64,000 nucleotides of DNA from JAEUIX01 sp964611125 (GTDB lineage: Bacteria > Planctomycetota > Phycisphaerae > Phycisphaerales > UBA1924). Below are positions 1-7,911 of the stretch, in pieces (the first letter of the stretch is position 1; each line of letters begins with the position of its first letter). A program made the position numbers and the translations under genes. A model generated the notes under the pieces. The model was given only the letters and a program-made list of their open reading frames with translations. It did not search any database and was not told the DNA's origin. Location of the stretch: contig CAZSZO010000006.1 of assembly GCA_964611125.1 (NCBI GenBank), positions 68,670-132,669 of the forward strand, given 5' to 3'.

Positions 1-66
1 AGTGGTCCCGGCCAGGGCCATCAGGGCCAGTGCGGACGAAGTGACAGCCAGACAGGTGCGGTGCAT
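1..66 (-). CDS. Secreted protein, N-terminal fragment (runs off left edge)
   Basis: A minus-strand reading frame opens with ATG at 64-66 and is still open at the edge, giving 22 residues: MHRTCLAVTSSALALMALAG followed by TT. The positive start, the hydrophobic alanine/leucine core and the small residues at the end look like a Sec signal peptide. A GGAG ribosome-binding site sits six bases upstream of the ATG. The gene is transcribed in the same direction as the large hydrolase/BNR gene to its right and could be downstream of it in one transcript. The mature protein lies outside the window, so no function can be given. Confidence 0.6.
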   Translation of the reverse strand, partial: MHRTCLAVTSSALALMALAGTT

Positions 67-229
67 AAGCGACTCCAGTGGGTTCTGAGTGGGCCGCTTG
101 CATCCAACCCCAGCACATGAAGCGGGGGGGTTGCAAGCGGTTACCGGTCAATGCGCCGCCTGCGGGCGCACTGGCTCATCGCGCCGCAATTTCTTTGACC
201 TGAGGAGTTCCCCTCGATCCGGGGCGGTG

Positions 230-3200
230 TTAGGGCGCGGGGGTGGGGGCGGGGGTGGGGGCGGGCTGAACCGGCGCCGCCGTGCGAGCTACACCCATGC
301 CGATCGCGAAGGCGTGCACGCCCTCGGTCGTCGGCAGCAGCCTGATCTTGTTCACCGCGTTGCCGAACTTCACCGGCGTCCACGTCGCCCCGCCGTCGAT
401 GGTCTGAAATCCGCCCGGCACGGCGCCCACCCAGCCGCGCCGCTCATCCACAAAGGCAATCCCGAACTGCCGCACCTTCGCATCGTCCACCAGCGGCAGT
501 TCCGACCACGTCGCCCCGCCATCGGTGGTCTTGGCGACAAACCGCTGGCTGGCGCTGGCGTCGGGGTTGTACGACTGAATGGTCACATACCCCACCTGGC
601 GGGTCGGGAAGGCGATCTTCCACGTCAACTCGAACGGCCGGGCTGAGACGTAGGCCTGCTTCCAGGTCTTTCCCGCGTCGGCGGTGGTCAGGATCAGGGC
701 TCGCGACTCCGCGACATTTGCGTCGGTCGCCGCGGCGATCACCCCGTTCTGGCGATCAAAGAAGTGCACGTCAAAGGCCATCGCCGCGTCGTTCTTGAGA
801 TCGATCTGCGACCACGTCTTGCCGAGATCGTCAGAGAAGACCATCGTTGCGGGGCCGCCCACGCGTCCGACGCCGACAATCCGCACCCGCTCATCGAGGT
901 TCCCCGCGTTGACGAACTTCTCGCGCAGCACCTCCAGGGCGCAGAGTCCGACCACCGGCGGGCCGTCGATGGCCTGGACCGGCGTCCACGTTTCGCCGCC
1001 ATCGTCGGTGCGGTAGAGCGGCGTTGCATCGCTGACATTCGGGAAGTAGCCCGGGCCGATATTCCCCGCCAGCCCGATCCGCTCATCGACAAACGCGATG
1101 CAGCGGAAGTAGGTCCCCGGCTTGTGCAGCTTCAGCGTCCAGGTGTCGCCGCCGTCGGTGGTCTTGAAGATCTTCCCCGCGCCGTTGACGTACCAGCCGG
1201 TCGTCGGCGTGATGAAGAAGACGTCGTCCTGCTTGCCGGGGTGGGACTCGGTCTTGAGCATCCGCCACGCGGGCAAGCTGCCGTCGGCCGCCGCCGCGGG
1301 GGTTGCCGTTGCGTCGGGGGTGGGGGGGGCGGGGGGAGCGGGGGGGGCGGCGGGGCGGGCGGCGCCCGGAGCGCGGCGGAGCGTGGCCTTCTGGATCGAC
1401 ACCGGCGCCCACGTGCCGACCTCGGGCACGCCGTCCTTTCCACCAGTCTTGCCGCCCTGAGCGTCCAGGGTCGTGAGCAGCTCGACGCTGATCCGCTCGT
1501 CGGTCCCGCCGGCGCCCTCCAGCCGTTGCCGCGAGACGATCCGGTTGCCATCGACCACGAAGTGCGAGTACAGCGTCCCGTCGAAGCACCGAGCCTCCAG
1601 CACGATGCCGTTTCCCTCGTCAATGGCGAAGCGGCCCTCCGCGGCGTCCTTGACAATCAGCGTGTACGGCCGCTCCTGGCGCCCCGCCGCGCCCTCGTAG
1701 ATGATCGTCCAGGTGAATCGGTCGGGCTTGTCGGTCGGCGCGATCGCCAGCTCCATGGTGAAGTTCTGGGCCCGTTTCCCATCGCCGCTGGTGGCGTCGC
1801 CCCGCCACCGACCTACCCACGCCTGCGGAAAGGCGGGCTGCGCCGCGCTGGCTTGGGGAGTGGGGGGTGCGGGCGGGGCCTCGGGCTCGGGGGCCGCAGT
1901 GCGACCCTCAACCTGGTTGATCCAGCCCAGCACCGCCCGCGGGAGCGATCCGTCCCACTCCCCTCGACCCATGGCGGTGAGGCTCGCCTTCAGGTCGGGA
2001 TGGACGGTGAACCCGTGATCGGCGTTGGCCAGCGTCAACGCCGCGCCCTGGCCCGGGCTCCGCCCGTTCACGATCCGTGCGATCAACTCGTGGTCGGCCC
2101 CTGAGGTCACCCAGTCGTACTCACCGTGGATCGCCAGCACCCGCCCGCGCGACTTTTCCCACGCCTGGGCCAGGTTCAGGTCCTGAAGCTGGTGGAAGAA
2201 CGAGGCGTGCCGGCTGGAGATGTGCGTGGCGTCGACCGACGGGTCGTCGGTCTTGAGCTCCGGGAATCGGGCCCAGACGTCGCCGGGCGTCTTCCTGTCG
2301 ATCAGGATCGTCGCGCTGCTCTTGGCCTCGCCCTGGAGGGCTTCGTTGATGTCCCCTTCCGTGGCCCCGGCCAGGCCCAGCTGGCGGCGCACGTTCTCGA
2401 GCTGGTACTCAAACCATGTGCGCGCCAGCGTGCCGTAGACGATCGTCCCGCCTACCGGCTGCTCAGCCGTCAGATACGGCGCGATCACCCCGCCCATCGA
2501 GTGCCCGAAGATGTAGATCCGGTCAGGGTCGACGCTCCCCAGCGTGCGGAGCTGCCCAAGGGCCGCCCTGCATCCTTCAAGCTCAGTTGCGAAGTCGATT
2601 TCCTCGCAGCGCGGGCCCTCCGAATCGCCCAGGCCCGGCTTGTCGACCCGAAGCGTCACGAAGCCCGCCTTGGCCATCGCGTGCACCAGGCGGGTGTCGA
2701 CGGCGTCGGCCGCCTGCGGCCGGTCGATCGACGCGCAGTAGATCCCCTGGATGAAGAAGAACGCCGGCGAGCGGCCGTCACGGGCCAGCGGTGTCTCGCG
2801 CGGCTCGGTGATGATCGTCCGCAGCCGGTAGCCCCCCGGGTGGGCCACGCTTGAGTACGTCACCACGCTCCCTTCGACCGTCTCCACCGGGACTGCGTCG
2901 GGCGCCACCCGGACCGTCTTCTCCTCACCCGCGCGCTCGAGCTTGAGCTCCACCTCCCGCCCCGCCCGGGCGGAGCGCATCGCCTCGGTCAGATCCGCAT
3001 GCGACGCGATCCGCTGGTCGCCAACGGCGATCAGCCGGTCCCCCACGCTCACTCCGGCCCGGTCCGCCGGGCCTGTGGGCCTGACCAGCAGCACCCGCAC
3101 GCCGCCCTCCGGGGCCGGCCGCACCGAGATCCCAATGGCTCCGCGCCGCGGGAGGTCATCCTGAGCGATCGCCCCCAGGCACGTGATGGCCAGGACGAGG

Positions 3201-3238
3201 GTCGGGGTGAGCCAGCCAAGCGTGCTGCGGATGTTCAT
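230..3238 (-). CDS. Secreted PDZ / alpha-beta hydrolase / BNR-repeat fusion protein
   Basis: The 1002-residue product begins with a signal peptide (about 1-25, ending AIA-QDD). A PDZ-like domain follows at about 30-110 (GPADRAGVSVGDRLIAVGD). An alpha/beta hydrolase occupies about 125-445, with nucleophile Ser247 in GHSMGG and probable partners Asp375 (GEYD) and His408 (NADHGF). A linker and beta domain at 470-630 are flanked by Pro/Ala runs. The C-terminal third carries TTDGG/DLGKTW repeats typical of BNR or Ycf48-like propellers. By family it should hydrolyse an ester or peptide bond outside the cytoplasm; the substrate is unknown. The protein ends in a PAPTPAP tail encoded by a C-rich simple repeat. 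Confidence 0.85.
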   Translation of the reverse strand: MNIRSTLGWLTPTLVLAITCLGAIAQDDLPRRGAIGISVRPAPEGGVRVLLVRPTGPADRAGVSVGDRLIAVGDQRIASHADLTEAMRSARAGREVELKLERAGEEKTVRVAPDAVPVETVEGSVVTYSSVAHPGGYRLRTIITEPRETPLARDGRSPAFFFIQGIYCASIDRPQAADAVDTRLVHAMAKAGFVTLRVDKPGLGDSEGPRCEEIDFATELEGCRAALGQLRTLGSVDPDRIYIFGHSMGGVIAPYLTAEQPVGGTIVYGTLARTWFEYQLENVRRQLGLAGATEGDINEALQGEAKSSATILIDRKTPGDVWARFPELKTDDPSVDATHISSRHASFFHQLQDLNLAQAWEKSRGRVLAIHGEYDWVTSGADHELIARIVNGRSPGQGAALTLANADHGFTVHPDLKASLTAMGRGEWDGSLPRAVLGWINQVEGRTAAPEPEAPPAPPTPQASAAQPAFPQAWVGRWRGDATSGDGKRAQNFTMELAIAPTDKPDRFTWTIIYEGAAGRQERPYTLIVKDAAEGRFAIDEGNGIVLEARCFDGTLYSHFVVDGNRIVSRQRLEGAGGTDERISVELLTTLDAQGGKTGGKDGVPEVGTWAPVSIQKATLRRAPGAARPAAPPAPPAPPTPDATATPAAAADGSLPAWRMLKTESHPGKQDDVFFITPTTGWYVNGAGKIFKTTDGGDTWTLKLHKPGTYFRCIAFVDERIGLAGNIGPGYFPNVSDATPLYRTDDGGETWTPVQAIDGPPVVGLCALEVLREKFVNAGNLDERVRIVGVGRVGGPATMVFSDDLGKTWSQIDLKNDAAMAFDVHFFDRQNGVIAAATDANVAESRALILTTADAGKTWKQAYVSARPFELTWKIAFPTRQVGYVTIQSYNPDASASQRFVAKTTDGGATWSELPLVDDAKVRQFGIAFVDERRGWVGAVPGGFQTIDGGATWTPVKFGNAVNKIRLLPTTEGVHAFAIGMGVARTAAPVQPAPTPAPTPAP

Positions 3239-3310
3239 GGGTGCTCTCGGGTGGGCCGGGCGGAGTTGCTGCGTCGGAACGGAACTGGTCGGGTAAGGGC
3301 AGGTGTGCGC

Positions 3311-3330
3311 GGGCTGGAAGAACCCAGCCC
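3311..3330 (-). terminator. Stem-loop just after the protease gene
   Basis: Perfect 7-bp inverted repeat GGGCTGG (3311-3317) and CCAGCCC (3324-3330) with a six-base loop, four bases beyond the protease stop codon. No T-tract follows on the minus strand, so intrinsic termination is only possible. It may instead stabilise the 3' end. Confidence 0.35.
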
Positions 3331-3334
3331 GGGC

Positions 3335-5263
3335 TTACTTGCCGAGCGACTCGATGGTCTTCTTGGGGTTGATCACCAGTCGCCCCGCCTCCCCGGGAAT
3401 CGGGTCGGCATTCCGGCGGATCAGGTCCACCACCTCGGCCGGGGTGAGGGCGGGCTTGAGGGCCAGGATCTTGCCCGCCAGGTTGGCCACCTGCGGCGCC
3501 GCCATCGATGTGCCGGAGAACTTGATCTTCTGCCCGCCGGGGATCACGCTCTCGATCCGGTAGCCGTTGGAATAGAGCTCAGCGTTCTTGCCCGTGGTGG
3601 TGAAGGTCGTGAACTTCAGCTTGTCGTCCACGGCGCCGACGGTGAGCAGATTGGGCAGCCGAAGGCCCGCCGGCACGTACTCCGCAAAGTCGACGTCGTT
3701 GTCCTCGTTGCCCGACCCGGCGATGAACAGGATCTCCGGCGCGCTCCTGATGGCCGCCTCCAGCCCATCCCGAAGCCCCGCGAAGATCTGGCGCGAAAGG
3801 GCCGCCCGCTCCTCGGGGGTCGCTCCCACGCCCTTGGCCTCCAGCATCCCCTCAAAGGCCCCGCGCCCGACCCGCCAGCTCATGTTCACGACTCGGGTGT
3901 TGGCCTTCTTCAGGAAGCCCACCGCCTGCTGGCACGACTCACCCCAGGCCTTCCCCTCCTCGATCGTCGGGGCCGCGTCGGGAATGGCCTTGTACGGCCA
4001 GTTCTCAGTCACGTGCACCAGGCGGGCGAAGGGGTTGCCGGCGGCGGTGATCCCCGCGACGTGGGTGCCGTGCACGTGGCCGCCGAGCAGGTTCAGATCG
4101 TCGGTGAAGTCGCTGATCTGCTCCTTCTTGAGGTTCTTGTAGAAGTTCTGGAAGGCTTCAACCCCGGCGTTCTGCACGCCGGCCTGCATGTCCTGCGACG
4201 CCGCGATAAACCCGATCAGTTGGGCCTTGTCCCCCTTCAGCCCCGCCAGCGAGCTGAGCGGGCCGGTCGTGGGCCTGTGATCCATGCCGAAGGCCACGCC
4301 GTGCAGATTGTCGACAAAGCCGTCACCGTCATCGTCCTTGCCGTTGGCCTGCTCGCCGGGATTGGTCCAGAGTTGGCCACTGAAGAGCGAGGTGTCCACG
4401 CCCGAGTCCCAGACGCCGATCACGACCTGCGTCCCCGCCGCCGTGGCCGGCAGGCTCACCAGCCGCGGGGCCCAGAGGTCTCCGGAGGCGCCGCCCGTCC
4501 CGCCGGCCTGGGCGTCGATGATCTCGCCGTACACCTCGGCCATCAGCGGGATGAGCGGCAAGCCGAGCTTGAGCGAGTTCTGGATCTGCAGCAGCGTCGC
4601 CGCCAGATCGCCCGAGAGCTCGCCCTTGGCGGCTTCGAGCAGCGGGTCCAGCGATGACGCCGCCGAGGCCTCGACCAGCTCCCGGCTGATCATCTTGGCC
4701 TGGGCCCGCACGCCCACCAGCCGGTCCTTGATCGGCCCGTAGGGAAGGGCCGAAACCGTCTTTCGCAGCTCCGCCTTGAACTCGGCGTTGAACTTCGCCT
4801 GGTCGCCGCCGCTGGCCTTCTGGGCTGCGATGCGGGCTCGCAGCACCACGCCGCGCATCAGCTTTTCCTGCTCCTTGGTGTCGAGGGCCTTGGCCTTGTC
4901 GGACCACTCCAGCGCGAGATCATCCCGGCCCTGGAGGGCCATGGCGTTCCCGAGGAGTTCGTAGTATCCCTTGAGCGTCGCGACGTCCTCGATCTTGTAC
5001 TTCTCGAGGTCGGCCTTGCAGTTGGCGATGACTTCCTGCACCAGCTTGCCGAACTTGGCCTCATCCCCGAGGATCTCGAGGGCCGTGCCCTGCACCTTAT
5101 AGGTGTGGCGGGGCAGGTCGTCGGCCGTCTTCACGACGATTCGCGTGTCGGGCGGGGCCACTTGCCCCCCCTGCCCCCCCTGCCCCCACGCCATCGGCGC
5201 CGGGGCCCCGCCGGCCAGGAGCATTGCCGCCACGATCGTCATTCCAGTTGCACGCTTGGTCAC
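3335..5263 (-). CDS. Secreted subtilisin-like (S8) serine protease
   Basis: The product is 642 residues from a GTG at 5261-5263, which has an AAGGGG ribosome-binding site seven bases upstream and is followed directly by a signal peptide (VTKRATGMTIVAAMLLAGG). An in-frame ATG at 5386 would add a non-signal-like extension overlapping the upstream gene and is not preferred. The catalytic triad of family S8 is complete: Asp286 (VWDSGVD), His398 (HGTHVAG) and Ser586 (GTSMAAP), with oxyanion Asn519 (GSGNED). A DDDGDG stretch near 310 resembles a calcium loop. Residues 40-265 form a prodomain-like helical region. A GGQGGQGGQ tract follows the signal peptide. It lies downstream of a winged-helix regulator, which may control it. 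Confidence 0.9.
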   Translation of the reverse strand: MTKRATGMTIVAAMLLAGGAPAPMAWGQGGQGGQVAPPDTRIVVKTADDLPRHTYKVQGTALEILGDEAKFGKLVQEVIANCKADLEKYKIEDVATLKGYYELLGNAMALQGRDDLALEWSDKAKALDTKEQEKLMRGVVLRARIAAQKASGGDQAKFNAEFKAELRKTVSALPYGPIKDRLVGVRAQAKMISRELVEASAASSLDPLLEAAKGELSGDLAATLLQIQNSLKLGLPLIPLMAEVYGEIIDAQAGGTGGASGDLWAPRLVSLPATAAGTQVVIGVWDSGVDTSLFSGQLWTNPGEQANGKDDDGDGFVDNLHGVAFGMDHRPTTGPLSSLAGLKGDKAQLIGFIAASQDMQAGVQNAGVEAFQNFYKNLKKEQISDFTDDLNLLGGHVHGTHVAGITAAGNPFARLVHVTENWPYKAIPDAAPTIEEGKAWGESCQQAVGFLKKANTRVVNMSWRVGRGAFEGMLEAKGVGATPEERAALSRQIFAGLRDGLEAAIRSAPEILFIAGSGNEDNDVDFAEYVPAGLRLPNLLTVGAVDDKLKFTTFTTTGKNAELYSNGYRIESVIPGGQKIKFSGTSMAAPQVANLAGKILALKPALTPAEVVDLIRRNADPIPGEAGRLVINPKKTIESLGK

Positions 5264-5345
5264 GGTGAATCCCCTTAAAAAATGGACGTTCTGTACCATC
5301 AGAGCCTGACCGGGTAGAGCCTGATCGGGATCCCGGCGTCGGCCG

Positions 5346-6032
5346 TCATCCCCGGGTGCTGCGATCAGGCCCGCTTGGCGGTTCATTGGGCCCTGCTCCC
5401 GCGGCCTTTCGCCGGGGCCTCCCCGCCGGGCGGCCTCCCGCCCCGCGTTTGCGTGTGACCGGGCAGGCGATCGCCAGCGTCATGTAGAGTCGCCCTTCGC
5501 GCCGGCGCTTGCCGTCGTCCATCAGCGCCTTCAGGCGGCGAATGAGATCCCGAACCTCCTGGAACTTCTCGGGTGTCAGCCAGCTCAGTTCGTAGTTGAT
5601 CGAGATGTTGCGCGTCTCGGCCCGGGGGTCGAGGCCGCCGACCTGTGCGGTGTCGCGCACCGCCCGCGACATCGCCTTCAGGAACGAATTGGCCGTCCGG
5701 GCGATCGCCTGGTTCTCAGCCCGGCCCGCCTGACCGGTGAAATCAATCACGAAGTCCTCGGCGACGACGTCGAACGTCTGCTCCGCGTTGCGGCCCACCT
5801 TCCGCAGCCCCGCCTCGCGCACGAAGCCCGCCTTGCGCAGGGCCTCGATATGGCGGTACAGCGTGTCCGCCGGGCGATCGATGACCGTCGCGATCTCGGC
5901 CACCGAGCAGGGCCCCAGCAGCCGGAGGGCCTCGGCGATCTCGGTGCGGGCGGGTGCGGCGAGCACCATCCACGCGGCGGGGGAGCGAACAAGATGGGCC
6001 GTGGCGCGGCTCACTCCAGAGCTAGGATACAC
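5346..6032 (-). CDS. Winged-helix (ArsR-like) transcriptional regulator
   Basis: The 228-residue protein has an N-terminal winged helix-turn-helix at about 24-85 (helices in CSVAEIATVIDRP and DTLYRHIEALRKAGFV). A middle region ends in a helical segment around FQEVRDLIRRLKALMDD, and the tail is Lys/Arg/Gly/Pro-rich. The chosen start is GTG at 6030-6032, just downstream of a consensus promoter; an internal ATG at 5969 is possible but would trim the first helix. Inverted repeats over the promoter and start suggest autoregulation. The protease gene begins 82 bases downstream on the same strand, so a regulator-protease operon is likely. The inducer is unknown. Confidence 0.8.
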   Translation of the reverse strand: MYPSSGVSRATAHLVRSPAAWMVLAAPARTEIAEALRLLGPCSVAEIATVIDRPADTLYRHIEALRKAGFVREAGLRKVGRNAEQTFDVVAEDFVIDFTGQAGRAENQAIARTANSFLKAMSRAVRDTAQVGGLDPRAETRNISINYELSWLTPEKFQEVRDLIRRLKALMDDGKRRREGRLYMTLAIACPVTRKRGAGGRPAGRPRRKAAGAGPNEPPSGPDRSTRG

Positions 6033-6054
6033 AAGCGTTGTGTTTCCGTCACAA
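6029..6054. promoter_or_regulatory. Operator-like inverted repeats over the start of the regulator gene
   Basis: Three alternating half-sites are visible: ACACAA (6029-6034), TTGTGT (6038-6043) and CACAA (6050-6054). The first pair forms an inverted repeat with a 3-base spacer and overlaps the GTG start; the second pair (TTGTG/CACAA, 7-base spacer) overlaps the expected transcription start and -10 box. The placement suits repression by the adjacent winged-helix protein. The binding itself is inference. Confidence 0.5.
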
Positions 6055-6081
6055 AATAAAACGGTGCTGGCTGATTGTCAA
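6053..6081 (-). promoter_or_regulatory. Sigma-70-type promoter of the regulator gene
   Basis: Reading leftward there is a perfect -35 TTGACA (6076-6081), a 17-base spacer and a -10 TATTTT (6053-6058). Predicted initiation near 6046 leaves a leader of only about 14 bases before the GTG. It stands out because most intergenic regions here lack such boxes. Confidence 0.65.
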
Positions 6082-6140
6082 CCCACCGATGCCCGCCACC
6101 CCGCCACCCCGCCCCTCACCCCCGAGTGCCGTGCCATTGA

Positions 6141-6165
6141 GGTCTCGCGAGACCACGATGTCCGG
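6141..6165 (+). repeat. Palindrome + TGTCCGG repeat, copy A
   Basis: GGTCTCGCGAGACC (6141-6154) is a perfect palindrome. Four bases (acga) separate it from TGTCCGG (6159-6165). The layout matches copies at 6313-6343 (inverted) and 9970-10000. Sequence rightward of TGTCCGG also resembles the 9994-10035 region. Confidence 0.7.
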
Positions 6166-6319
6166 TCCGTTGTCCGTGAGGATTCCAGCGCGGGCATGTG
6201 TCGTGGTTGAGGAAGGACGTCGAGTCGATTCAGCGGTGTAGCTCGGCCATGCGCCAGACCTCCGTGCGCACCAGATCATGGACGAGGTTGTTGGAGACGG
6301 TCAGGTGGTTCGCCGGACA
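6159..6319. mobile_element. Possible 161-bp remnant or MITE between inverted TGTCCGG ends
   Basis: TGTCCGG at 6159-6165 and CCGGACA at 6313-6319 face each other like terminal inverted repeats. Each lies four bases from an outward GGTCTCG/CGAGACC palindrome. The interior has no intact gene; on the minus strand one frame reads an ILTDNGP string resembling a DDE transposase core. It could be a decayed insertion sequence with palindrome-targeted insertion, or a non-autonomous element. The rest of 6062-6436 holds no recognisable gene. Confidence 0.4.
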
Positions 6320-6343
6320 CTAAGGTCTCGCAGAGCCGAGACC
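6313..6343 (-). repeat. Palindrome + TGTCCGG repeat, copy C (inverted)
   Basis: CCGGACA (6313-6319), then four bases, then GGTCTCG (6324-6330), CAGAGC and CGAGACC (6337-6343). Its reverse complement has the same order and spacing as copy B at 9970-10000, including the six-base loop. Confidence 0.7.
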
Positions 6344-6436
6344 TCAGTGCCACGCTATCTTTCATCTTGATGCGTCCCCCGCGCCGGCTGGGCGCGCGAT
6401 AATGGGACTTGGCACCCTCTTCCAAGGACGCATCCC

Positions 6437-6823
6437 ATGGCCGCAGACCGTGCTTCCGACCGCTCCGACAAGACTGCCTCCGCCGCGCCCGCGGGCCCTG
6501 CTGAGGACATCCAGCGCTGGACCGCTGGGCGCAAGGCCGCCGTGGTGCTGGACCTGATCAAGGGCCGCACCACGCCGGCGGACGTGGCCCGCCAGTTCAA
6601 TCTCACCGTCGCCGAGGTCGACGGCTGGGTCGAGCGCTTCATGGATGGCGGCAAGGAAGGGCTTCGCGCCGTGCCGCGGGACGTCGAAGCGCGGCACGAG
6701 GCCGAGCGCAAGGACCTTCTGGCCAAGGTCGGCGAGCTCACGCTCCAGGTCGACGCACTTAAAAAAACGAGTCGCTCCGCCTCGACGATCGCGGACGCGA
6801 GCGGACAGGCCCGGAGCGTGTGA
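6437..6823 (+). CDS. IS3-family transposase OrfA (helix-turn-helix)
   Basis: The 128-residue protein has a helix-turn-helix near residues 27-65 (RWTAGRKAAVVLDLIKG, then TPADVARQFNLTVAEVDGW) and a C-terminal coiled-coil-like segment (LLAKVGELTLQVDALKK). OrfA proteins bind the element's ends. Near its 3' end is A7 at 6761-6767. Slipping back one base there joins orfA to the orfB frame, the known IS3 way of making the OrfAB transposase. The stop overlaps the GTG of orfB (GTGA, 6820-6823). Confidence 0.8.
   Translation: MAADRASDRSDKTASAAPAGPAEDIQRWTAGRKAAVVLDLIKGRTTPADVARQFNLTVAEVDGWVERFMDGGKEGLRAVPRDVEARHEAERKDLLAKVGELTLQVDALKKTSRSASTIADASGQARSV
6761..6767 (+). promoter_or_regulatory. A7 slippery site for programmed -1 frameshift
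   Basis: Seven A residues read as AAA AAA A in the orfA frame. A -1 slip enters the orfB frame (AAC GAG TCG) and stays open into orfB. This is the standard IS3-family signal. No downstream pseudoknot was worked out. Confidence 0.6.
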
Positions 6824-7697
6824 ACGCCGTGGTCGGGGCCCTGCGGGCCGAGGGCAAGAGCGTGTCGGTCGCCAAGGTGTGCCGCTGGCTGGAGGTGCCG
6901 CGCTCGACCGCCTATTACCTGCCGCGCGAGCGCAAGGCCGCGCCGATCGACGGCGTGATCGCCCACCTCATCCACGAGATCATCCAGCAGGAGCCGACCT
7001 GGGGCGTGGGCATGGTGTGGGGCCAACTGCGGTTCCAGCTCGGCTTCGACACGCTCAACAGGAAGAAAGTCGCCCGGATCATGAAACTCGAGGGCTGGAC
7101 TGCCGGGCCCGGCGCGTGGGCCAGCGCCCGCGGGTTGAGCACAAAAAGAGCGTGGCGGAGACGCCCGATCAGCGCTGGGCCACCGACATCGCGCTGGTCA
7201 ATTGCGGGCAGGACGGCTGGTGCGCCTTCGTGCCCGTCATCGACTGCTGCACGCGTCAGGTGCTGGGGTGGGAGCTGGCCGACACCGGCCGCGCCAAGAC
7301 GGCCGAGCGGGCGCTCGACAACGCGCTGTTGAGCCGCTTCGGCTACTGCTACGGCGCCCCGTCGGGGATGGTCCTCCGCCACGACAACGGCCTGGTCTTC
7401 GGCTCGCGCCAGTACGTCCGCACCGTGAAAGCGTACGGGCTCACGCAGGAGTACATCGCGCCCTACACCCCCGAGCAGAACGGGCTGTGCGAACGCTTCA
7501 TCCGCACCATCAAAGAGGAGTGCTGCTGGCAGCACCGCTTCGAGGGCATCGACCACGCGCGGCGAGTCATCGCGGCCTGGATCACCTGGTACAACGCCGC
7601 GCGGCCGCACTCGGTGCTGGGGTACAAGAGCCCCGACTCGTTCCACCGGCGCGTGACGATGAACGCCCCGGCCTCGGCGACATCCGCCGCAGCGTAA
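6820..7697 (+). pseudogene. IS3-family transposase OrfB, interrupted by a frameshift
   Basis: The N-terminal part (HTH_21 type, RAEGKSVSVAKVCRWLEVPR through RKKVARIMKLEGW) is read in the frame starting at 6820. The rest (RVGQRPRVEHKKSVAE, then the integrase core) is in the frame one base earlier, and the switch is needed near 7099-7110. The DDE residues appear in WATDIAL, RHDNGLVF and NGLCERFIRT, followed by YNAARPHSVLGYKSP near the end. A single-base deletion fits best; a sequencing error or second recoding site is possible. Left unrepaired, the first frame stops at 7332. Confidence 0.75.
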
Positions 7698-7732
7698 CGC
7701 CTCGGCGGATCGCACCCCATTCCCTCATCAAG

Positions 7733-7911
7733 CCAGCCCCGCCGTCGCCGTCGCGTCGCCGCCACACCTGCCGGCGCACCGACGGCGACGGCGGGGCGTC
7801 GCGCGCTGTTGCTCAACCCCCACGCCAGAGCACGAGCCGAGCCGCCGCCAAATCTGGTCCGACCTTCCTTCGATCCGCCAGCGATCAGAGTTGTCCAGAA
7901 ACAAGGGGGGA
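7733..7911. other. Intergenic segment between IS and nuclease gene
   Basis: About 180 bases with no convincing gene. A G+C-rich part with short CCGTCGCC/GGCGACGG inverted words (7743-7795) precedes an A+T-richer stretch that leads into the nuclease stop codon. Confidence 0.4.

Larger units (their letters stand above)
6366..7732 (+). mobile_element. IS3-family insertion sequence (ends approximate)
   Basis: Two overlapping transposase frames, an A7 slippery run between them and a DDE integrase core identify an IS3-family element. The ends are uncertain: the only matching outward pair I see is CTTGATG at 6366-6372 and its complement CATCAAG at 7726-7732. No target-site duplication could be assigned. 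The frameshift in orfB suggests that it is no longer autonomous. Confidence 0.6.

Noticed and set aside
6049..6279. Minus-strand gene with an ILTDNGP motif
   Set aside because: Only a short stretch resembles a transposase core; the rest is noise and there is no start or complete domain.
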